A stretch of 9,335 bases of DNA from an uncultured bacterium (GTDB lineage Bacteria; Armatimonadota; UBA5829; DSUL01). The notes below the pieces were generated by a model. That model was given only the letters and a program-made list of their open reading frames with translations, ran no database searches and had not been told where the DNA came from. A program made the translations under genes and the position numbers. Where the stretch lies: NCBI GenBank assembly GCA_937967775.1, contig CALCJH010000106.1, positions 1 to 9,335 of the forward strand. The letters run 5' to 3'. Position 1 is the first letter of the stretch. Each line of letters begins with the position of its first letter. Shown in pieces: positions 1-5,497 of this stretch.

Positions 1-686
1 AGGAGCTGCTGGTCGGGATGGCCAAGCGCTCCGGAGGCAACTACTACTATATCCCCCGCCCCGAGATGCTTCCCGAGGTATTCCGCCGGGAGATGGACGC
101 GCTGATGTCCGTGGTGGCCCGCAACCTGCGCCTGACATTCCAGCTTCCACGATGGACGCAAGTGCGGCAGGTCTACGGCAAACTGCCAGTCTGGGGGGAC
201 CGTCGGGTGGAGGTGACGCTGGCGGACCTGGAGCGCGGAGCGGCCGTTTCCGCGCTGGCGGAGCTGGAGCTGGGGAACCGCCCGGCGGGCACCTACCGGG
301 TGGCGCAGGTGGGGCTTGTGTATGACGATGCCGTCAGCGGCCGCCAGGAACGCCGAAGCGCGGATGTGGTGCTGGAGTTCACCGCGGACGAGGATCTGGT
401 GAAGGCGGGGCGCAACCCGGTGGTAGACCAGGAGCTGGAAGTGGCACTGGCATCGCGCAACCTGGAGCAGACGGTGATGGGGATGCGCACGCAAGCCATC
501 AGCGCAACGGCGGCAGTGGCGGAGCTCGAAAAGACCCAGGCACTGCTGGCGGCGCAGGGAAGGACACTGGAGGCGGCTCAGCTGCAGGAGGCGATAGATG
601 CGGCCAGGGCCGGCGAAGACCTGCAGAAGACCCTCGTGGGCACCATCCTGAATCTGGACCAGGGAAAGACGCGCTCAGGAGACTAG
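1..686 (+). CDS. C-terminal part of a VWA-domain (YfbK/CaCl-channel-like) protein, 5' truncated
   Basis: The frame is open to the left edge (first whole codon at base 3), so the gene starts outside the window; the ATG at 18 lies inside the conserved domain and is not the start. The first residues, ELLVGMAKRSGGNYYYI followed by a PEMLPEVF run, match the end of bacterial von Willebrand factor A domains, where a 'GG-Y-Y-I' strand precedes the last helix. Next comes a beta-rich stretch with 'VYGKLPVW' and 'VEVTLADLERG', typical of the sandwich after the VWA domain in YfbK-like proteins. The last 80 or so residues are Ala/Glu/Gln-rich and probably helical. The MIDAS metal site would lie upstream and cannot be checked. 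The stop is 12 bp before the FHA gene, so the two are probably co-transcribed. Inference: a surface or cytosolic scaffold, or a target of the kinase/phosphatase encoded downstream. Confidence 0.8.
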   Translation, partial: ELLVGMAKRSGGNYYYIPRPEMLPEVFRREMDALMSVVARNLRLTFQLPRWTQVRQVYGKLPVWGDRRVEVTLADLERGAAVSALAELELGNRPAGTYRVAQVGLVYDDAVSGRQERRSADVVLEFTADEDLVKAGRNPVVDQELEVALASRNLEQTVMGMRTQAISATAAVAELEKTQALLAAQGRTLEAAQLQEAIDAARAGEDLQKTLVGTILNLDQGKTRSGD

Positions 687-698
687 AGGGAGGACGCA

Positions 699-1658
699 AT
701 GCAGGACCAGGAACGGACGATGCTGGCAGGCGTAGCGCCCGACGCGGGACGGACCCAGGCGTTGCCACAGGCAGAGGCCACGCAGATGGGCGCATCGGTG
801 GAATGCCCGGTTTGCCGTTCTCGCAACATTACGGGGGATCTTTACTGCTGGGACTGCGGGTTCTTGCTGACGGGCACCCCCGGCGAGGCTCCGGAGGCTT
901 TGCGCGGTCCTTCCGCGAAGCTGGTGGACCCGCGAAGCGGACGCATCTTCGTACTGCAGAAGGGCGTAAATACCGTGGGACGGCAAGACACGGATGTTCT
1001 GTTGAGCGACCCGAGCGTCAGCCGCCGTCACGCAACCATCGAGGTGCGCGAGTCGGATGCCGTGGTGATGGACACGGGGAGCACCAACGGGACCCTTGTG
1101 GCGGGCACCCGACTGGCAGAGGGAGAGCAGGCCGTCATCAGTGCAGGGCAGGAGGTTCGCTTTGGCAGCTGCGCGCTGATCTTCGAGATGGAAGCTGCGC
1201 AGGAACCAGCTGCCGCCGAAGCACCGCCTGACGCCGAAGCTCCGGCCCCGGAAGAGGCTGTTGAGGGGATAACTCCGGAACAGGAGCCGGAGGGGGAAGA
1301 GAGGTTGGAGGAACCCGGCCCGGCCGAGTCCGCAGACTCTGAGGCAGTCTCAGGCCAAGCCGTAGGGATTCTGACTGTGCGGGAGACCGGGGAGCGGTTC
1401 ACTGTGGGGTCGGACGGAGCAAGCATTGGACGGCGCTCCGGCAACGACATCGTGCTTTCCGATGCCTATGTCTCGGGCCAGCACGCCATCATCGCATTCC
1501 GGGATGGAGCGTTTTATCTAAGCGACGTGGGGAGCACGAACGGGACACTTTTGAACGGCGTCCGACTCGAGCCCAACGTTCCGACAGAGCTTTCCGCCGG
1601 AGACGAGATCCGACTGGGGCAATTAACACTTGTGTTCTCCGTGGAGGAGGCAGGCTGA
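699..1658 (+). CDS. Zinc-ribbon protein with two FHA domains
   Basis: This 319-aa protein probably reads phosphothreonine marks made by the kinase downstream. Residues 36-53 hold a CPVC...CWDC zinc ribbon (C36, C39, C50, C53). FHA domain 1 (about 73-163) shows VGR (R95), SVSRRH (S108, R109, H111) and GSTNG (N130). FHA domain 2 (about 222-316) shows IGRR (R245), YVSGQH (S259, H262) and GSTNG (N281). These are the phosphopeptide-contacting residues of the family, so both domains look competent. One difference is that the usual S-R-x-H of domain 2 reads S-G-Q-H. Between them lies an acidic, Pro/Ala/Glu-rich linker (165-218), probably disordered. There is no signal peptide or membrane helix, so it is cytosolic. 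The ATG at 699 has an AGGGAGG site 5 bp upstream. The stop overlaps the phosphatase start (TGATG). Tandem FHA proteins beside Hanks kinases often act as adaptors; the partners here are inferred. Confidence 0.93.
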   Translation: MQDQERTMLAGVAPDAGRTQALPQAEATQMGASVECPVCRSRNITGDLYCWDCGFLLTGTPGEAPEALRGPSAKLVDPRSGRIFVLQKGVNTVGRQDTDVLLSDPSVSRRHATIEVRESDAVVMDTGSTNGTLVAGTRLAEGEQAVISAGQEVRFGSCALIFEMEAAQEPAAAEAPPDAEAPAPEEAVEGITPEQEPEGEERLEEPGPAESADSEAVSGQAVGILTVRETGERFTVGSDGASIGRRSGNDIVLSDAYVSGQHAIIAFRDGAFYLSDVGSTNGTLLNGVRLEPNVPTELSAGDEIRLGQLTLVFSVEEAG

Positions 1659-2635
1659 TGGCAGAAGAGACGGAGATCACGGCCCGCTTCGCTCGGGAGG
1701 AGCTGCAGGCGGGGTGGAACGAGCGCGGCTCTCCTGCGCGGCACTTCGCCCGGCTGCTCCTGGGAGCGAAGACAGATCTTGGCTGCGTGCGGGAAAACAA
1801 CGAGGATAAGTTCGAGTTCTATATCCCCTCGGACGCTCGCGTGCTGGCCTGGAGGGGGATTGCTCTTGCCGTCTCGGACGGTATGGGCGGGCACGCGGCC
1901 GGTCAGATCGCAAGTGAGCTGGCGCTGAAGACATTCATTGAAAGCTACTATGGTGCTCTGACCGCGCCGGTGGAGATGGCCCTGCGGGACGCGGTGGCCG
2001 CCGCAAACCAGGCGGTCCATACGGCAGCATCCGTGGCGGGACGCGAGGGGATGGGCTGCACGCTGACGGCGGCTGCGGTCCGGGGCAACGAACTGTTCGT
2101 CGCCCACGTGGGTGACTCGCGCCTGTATCTGTTGCGTGACGGGCAGCTGCGCCAGCTCACGGATGATCATTCTTGGGTGGGCGAACAGGTCCGGCGGGGT
2201 GCGCTGACGGAAGAGGAAGCGGAACTATCGCCTTTCCGTAACGTCATCACACGCGCCATCGGCACCGCGCCTTCAGTTGAACCGGACATCCTCCGGGAGG
2301 AGCTGCAGACCGGCGACACGTTGCTGCTGTGCTCCGATGGTCTGAGCGGTGTGGTCCGAAGCGAGCAGATCGAGGCGGTGTTGAACGAGTCAGGCCCTTC
2401 CGAGGCGTGTGCACAACTCATCCGGATGGCGCTGGATGCCGGCGGGCCGGATAACGTGACGGTGCTCGTCGCCCGGGTGGAAAGCATCGAGCCGCTGCCT
2501 GACGAGGCGCTGGAGGATTCCGAGGACGCCTCCGGCGCACTGGAGGATGCGTCAACGAAGCCTCTTGCGAAGGACGAGCCGGAAGCTCCGAAGCGGCGAA
2601 GGGGCCTGCTGGGAAGCCTGCTCCACCGGGACTGA
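1658..2635 (+). CDS. PP2C-type (PPM) Ser/Thr protein phosphatase
   Basis: This metal-dependent phosphatase removes phosphate from Ser/Thr and is the likely antagonist of the kinase encoded downstream. The PPM motifs appear in order: RENNED (45-50), SDGMGGHA (73-80), GMGCT (131-135), HVGDSR (150-155), CSDGLSG (225-231) and GGPDNVT (262-268). The metal-ligand aspartates D50, D74, D227 and D265 are all present. The catalytic region spans about residues 35-275. It is followed by an acidic stretch (about 278-308) and a short basic end (PKRRRG...). Some 35 N-terminal residues precede the domain. No membrane segment is visible, so it should be soluble, unlike PstP/PrpC relatives that carry a C-terminal helix. 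The ATG overlaps the FHA stop by one base and has GAGGAGG 7 bp upstream, indicating coupled translation with the FHA protein. Confidence 0.95.
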   Translation: MAEETEITARFAREELQAGWNERGSPARHFARLLLGAKTDLGCVRENNEDKFEFYIPSDARVLAWRGIALAVSDGMGGHAAGQIASELALKTFIESYYGALTAPVEMALRDAVAAANQAVHTAASVAGREGMGCTLTAAAVRGNELFVAHVGDSRLYLLRDGQLRQLTDDHSWVGEQVRRGALTEEEAELSPFRNVITRAIGTAPSVEPDILREELQTGDTLLLCSDGLSGVVRSEQIEAVLNESGPSEACAQLIRMALDAGGPDNVTVLVARVESIEPLPDEALEDSEDASGALEDASTKPLAKDEPEAPKRRRGLLGSLLHRD

Positions 2636-2718
2636 GCGCGTCCGGAAACAAAGCGGGGCCCCTTTCGTGTCTTTCCAGATAACGGAAGCGCATTACGGAC
2701 GGCATCGGCGGCAAAGCA

Positions 2719-4404
2719 TTGGCCCACTCCACAAACACGCTCGGCAGATATCAGATCATTCGCGAGATCGCGCGGTCGAACGACATCGTCTATGAAGCCA
2801 TAGACCCGTCCATCGGCCGCCGTGTGGCGCTCAAGGAACTACAGCTTCCCCCGAACCTGGTGGGGGGCGCGCGCAGGGAGCGGGTGGAGCGGTTCTATCG
2901 TGAGGCCAAGGCAGCGGGCTCCCTCACCCACCCCAACATCGTGACCATCTATGAAGTGGGCGAGGAGGCAGGCCGTCACTTCATCGCGATGGAATTCCTG
3001 GAGGGACAGAACCTTCAGGAGACCCTGGAGATTCGCGGCGCCCTGCCCGCGAAGGAGGCGGTGGACATCGCCCGGCAGGTGCTGGAGGCGCTGGACTACG
3101 CGCACTCGAAGGGCATCATCCACCGGGACATCAAACCCGCCAACATACAGCTTCTTCCGGGAGGACGGGTGAAGCTGACAGACTTCGGCATCGCGCGGAT
3201 CATGCACGAGCCCTCCATTACCGCAAGCGGCCAGATCTTCGGCACCCCGTCCTATATGTCGCCGGAGCAGATCGCCGGGAAGGAGATAGACCCACGCTCG
3301 GATCTATTCTCGATGGGAGTAGTGCTGTACGAGGCGCTCACCGGGCAGAAGCCCTTCACCGGCGACAGCGTGGTGACCATCACCTACAACATTATGAACA
3401 CCCCTGTGCCTGAGCCCCGCGGTGTGCCTGAGGGACTGGCGGCGATCATCCGCAGAGCACTTGAGAAAGATCCCACCCATCGCTTCCAGAGCGCGAGGGA
3501 GTTCCTGGATGCGCTCTCTCAGGACTGGACAGCTCCGCAGAATGCCGCAGGGACCCTTACCCCGCCGCCCGTGTTCTTTCCGGCGGGCGGCGGGACTGGT
3601 CCGCTTCCCCCGCCCACCCCGGCACCCCCCGGTGCGCCGCCTCAGACGACCCTGCCGCCGGCAGGCTCTGCCCCTGGTCCTGCCCCGGGCGCGCCTCCCC
3701 TGCCCCCGCTTCCACCGCTGCCCCAGGAGCCGCGGGGACCGCTTCTGACGCCCGCGCAGAAATCTGCGCTCGTGACGCTGATCTTGGCGCTTGTGCTTGG
3801 CGCGCTGCTGCTTGGAACTGTGATGGGCATCAACGCGGCGTGGCACAGCTACCAGCAGCGACAGAACGACGCACGGGCCAAGTCTCTGATCAGTGACGGT
3901 TTTGAGCACTTGAAGTCCGGAAACTACATTGCGGCGATTCCCTTGCTGGAGCAGGCTTTGCAGCTGGACCTGACTCCAGCTACGCAGACCACCGTGAAGC
4001 AAGGACTGGCTGCGGCGCATAAGGGGCTGGGGGTTTCCCTGCTCAACAGCGGCCGGCTCCGGGAGGCCGAGCAGGAGTTGATCACATCACTCAACTACAA
4101 CCCCGATTCCGGCGACACGCTCTATGCGCTGGGAGAAACACACTGGCAACTGGGAGATCCGGCTGCAGCGGCCAGAGACTGGGAGGAGGCCGTCAGCCGT
4201 GACTGCAACTCCAAGGGTGGGCAACTTTCGCTGGGCCGGCTCCAGAGACTTTACTGGGATCTGGGAATGCGAAGCTATCTGCAGGGTGACACCGGGAAGG
4301 CCGTGCGCCTGTGGAGGGAGGTGGTCCGGCTGGATGCTCAGTCACCCCTGGGCCAACGCGCGCAGGACGCGATTACGACGGCGCTGATGACTCAGGGGCG
4401 GTAG
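2719..4404 (+). CDS. Membrane Hanks-type Ser/Thr kinase with C-terminal TPR region
   Basis: This 561-aa kinase has its catalytic domain at about 10-270: VALK lysine K39, helix-C E62, HRDIKPAN (D137, K139, N142), DFG (155-157), GTPSYMSPEQ (175-184) and a DLFSMG segment. These mark an active-type RD kinase. The nucleotide loop is odd: EIARSNDIVYEA (16-27) has no glycine and is one residue shorter than the usual IGxGGMGxVYEA. A Pro-rich linker (about 276-343) leads to one membrane helix (about 350-372), then a TPR-like helical region (about 384-545). With the kinase inside, the TPR region should face outward and may sense or bind something; that is inference. The start is TTG. No upstream ATG/GTG/TTG lies in frame, and LGRYQII begins directly after it, so the start is well fixed even though no clear ribosome binding site is seen. 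It lies 83 bp after the phosphatase gene, probably in the same operon. Confidence 0.93.
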   Translation: MAHSTNTLGRYQIIREIARSNDIVYEAIDPSIGRRVALKELQLPPNLVGGARRERVERFYREAKAAGSLTHPNIVTIYEVGEEAGRHFIAMEFLEGQNLQETLEIRGALPAKEAVDIARQVLEALDYAHSKGIIHRDIKPANIQLLPGGRVKLTDFGIARIMHEPSITASGQIFGTPSYMSPEQIAGKEIDPRSDLFSMGVVLYEALTGQKPFTGDSVVTITYNIMNTPVPEPRGVPEGLAAIIRRALEKDPTHRFQSAREFLDALSQDWTAPQNAAGTLTPPPVFFPAGGGTGPLPPPTPAPPGAPPQTTLPPAGSAPGPAPGAPPLPPLPPLPQEPRGPLLTPAQKSALVTLILALVLGALLLGTVMGINAAWHSYQQRQNDARAKSLISDGFEHLKSGNYIAAIPLLEQALQLDLTPATQTTVKQGLAAAHKGLGVSLLNSGRLREAEQELITSLNYNPDSGDTLYALGETHWQLGDPAAAARDWEEAVSRDCNSKGGQLSLGRLQRLYWDLGMRSYLQGDTGKAVRLWREVVRLDAQSPLGQRAQDAITTALMTQGR

Positions 4405-4433
4405 CGGGCAGACTGGTATTTATACCTGAATTT

Positions 4434-4451
4434 GGCGGAATTCCTTCCGCC
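4434..4451 (+). terminator. Short hairpin after the kinase gene, weak terminator
   Basis: GGCGGAA / TTCCGCC form a perfect 7-bp stem around a TTCC loop, 29 bp after the kinase stop. No run of T follows, so intrinsic termination is uncertain; it may instead protect the mRNA 3' end. A smaller inverted repeat, GGTATTTATACC, lies at 4415-4426. Confidence 0.4.
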
Positions 4452-4454
4452 GCC

Positions 4455-4483
4455 TTACCTTACTGGTACTAAAGTGCTACTCT
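4455..4483 (+). promoter_or_regulatory. Possible weak promoter for the PEP-CTERM gene
   Basis: TTACCT (4455-4460) and TACTCT (4478-4483) are 17 bp apart, and a TGC sits just before the -10, giving an extended -10 form. Each box matches the sigma-70 consensus at only about half its positions. Position between two transcription units is the main support. Confidence 0.22.
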
Positions 4484-4540
4484 AGCCATACGAAAGGCGG
4501 TAGTCTGTCGCCTGGCAGTGACAGCGAAAATAGAGGTGGG

Positions 4541-4562
4541 GGGGAGGTGTGACGTCCTCCCC
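4541..4562 (+). promoter_or_regulatory. Leader hairpin next to the ribosome binding site of the PEP-CTERM gene
   Basis: GGGGAGG (4541-4547) pairs perfectly with CCTCCCC (4556-4562) around the 8-nt loop TGTGACGT. It ends 12 bp before the AGGAG site (4575-4579). The CCTCC strand is also an anti-Shine-Dalgarno sequence that could pair with AAGGAG (4566-4571), so alternative folds could change access to the start. Upstream, AGGCG/CGCCT (4495-4513) and CTGTC/GACAG (4505-4524) form two mutually exclusive stems. No known riboswitch class was recognised. Confidence 0.35.
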
Positions 4563-4583
4563 GGAAAGGAGAGCAGGAGTCTT

Positions 4584-5258
4584 ATGAAGCTGATGCGACT
4601 CGCCTTCGTATGCGCGGCGGCGGCGCTTCTTGTGGTGTCCGCCTCGCACGCGCAGATCATCTTCGGTCCGAATCTTCTGCAGAACAATTCGTTCGAGGAA
4701 GACACGTTCGGAATTCCTAACTACGTTCCCGGTTGGGACCTGGTCCCGGTGTTCGGCGGGGGTGTAGACTTCCCCGGCGGCGGCGAGCAGAGGGACGGTG
4801 ACAAGGCGTTCCGGTTTATCACTGGCTTTTTCTCGGATGACCGGGCCGACGGGTCTCTTTGTCAGACCATTTCGCTGGCGCCCGACTTCTACTACTTCAA
4901 CTTCTCCGGTTGGGTAAAGCGCTACGTTCTGGGCGACGGCTTCGTGCTTAAGCCTGACGCGGGCTTCGTCACTGTACAGCTCAAGGCGGACGGCAACGAA
5001 GTTATGTCGTGGACATACAAGTCGGACGACAAGTGGAACTTCTTCTGGTTTGTCACCCCGCAGCAGGTTCAGGTGCAGAACAGTGTGACCGTGAACATTC
5101 TGTGGGGCACGAAGCCGGGCGAGGGAGTGAAGACATTCGACGTGGTCCTTGCGGACGGCTTCGGATTGCAGGCCGCCAAGGTGATCCCCGAGCCGGCGTC
5201 TCTGCTGGCTCTCGGTGCAGGCGTTTTGACGCTGGCGGCCCGTCGCCGCAGGATCTGA
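4584..5258 (+). CDS. Secreted PEP-CTERM protein with a single jelly-roll-like module
   Basis: This is a 224-aa exported protein of unknown function. The signal peptide covers residues 1-23 (MKLMRLAF, a hydrophobic core, then SHA before Q24). The mature part starts with an NLLQNNSFEED motif and a VPGW element. These mark a DUF642/carbohydrate-binding-like beta sandwich, and a Q-T-I-S strand pair follows. The C-terminus is a textbook PEP-CTERM signal: IPEPASLLALGAG (201-213), a short hydrophobic helix, then ARRRRI. In this family the tail is recognised by an exosortase that processes and surface-anchors the protein; no exosortase gene lies in this window. The ATG at 4584 is chosen over an ATG at 4518 in the same frame because it starts the signal peptide and has AGGAG 4 bp upstream. 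Its signal sequence and NxxFE motif resemble those of the next gene. A strong terminator follows, so it forms its own unit. The ligand is unknown. Confidence 0.88.
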   Translation: MKLMRLAFVCAAAALLVVSASHAQIIFGPNLLQNNSFEEDTFGIPNYVPGWDLVPVFGGGVDFPGGGEQRDGDKAFRFITGFFSDDRADGSLCQTISLAPDFYYFNFSGWVKRYVLGDGFVLKPDAGFVTVQLKADGNEVMSWTYKSDDKWNFFWFVTPQQVQVQNSVTVNILWGTKPGEGVKTFDVVLADGFGLQAAKVIPEPASLLALGAGVLTLAARRRRI

Positions 5259-5315
5259 AGGTGTGACGGTTCCAGAAAGGGACTTTCACTGCAGTCTCAC
5301 AGACTGACGATTTTC

Positions 5316-5344
5316 AGGAGCGCCCGGAAGGTCGCTCCTTTTTT
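5316..5344 (+). terminator. Rho-independent terminator after the PEP-CTERM gene
   Basis: AGGAGCG (5316-5322) pairs with CGCTCCT (5333-5339) around a 10-nt loop, and a run of six T (5339-5344) follows. It lies 57 bp after the stop codon. Confidence 0.88.
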
Positions 5345-5450
5345 CTTCCGGCGGTTTCTGCAAAGCCGCGGAAGGACATCGGGGAAACTGAGGACCGTTC
5401 GGCAGCCTGCAAAACGTGTCTGACGGTCCGAGGAGGCAGGATCCGCTGCC
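5345..5450 (+). promoter_or_regulatory. Hairpin-rich leader of the 753-aa secreted protein gene
   Basis: Three stems stand in a row between the preceding terminator and the gene. At 5345-5374, CTTCCG-CGG-TTT pairs with AAA-CCG-CGGAAG, giving 12 pairs with one bulged G on each side and a CTGC loop. At 5392-5429, GGACCGT pairs perfectly with ACGGTCC across 24 nt. At 5435-5450, GGCAG pairs with CTGCC. None is followed by a T run. The promoter for the gene should be here, but I found no good -35/-10 pair. The stems may be a regulatory leader or simply a consequence of high GC. Confidence 0.35.
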
Positions 5451-5497
5451 TGCGGGGAGACCTGCCAGGACGAAAGGGAAGAAAGGAAGGCAGACAG

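Noticed and set aside
3304..4020. A 238-codon minus-strand frame opposite the kinase gene
   Set aside because: It is a shadow of the kinase and its proline-rich linker; the product is Arg-rich low-complexity sequence with no domain.
1..4404. Type VI secretion regulatory locus (PpkA/PppA/Fha)
   Set aside because: The kinase, phosphatase and FHA set fits, but no structural secretion gene is present, and the TPR kinase and VWA protein are not typical of that locus.
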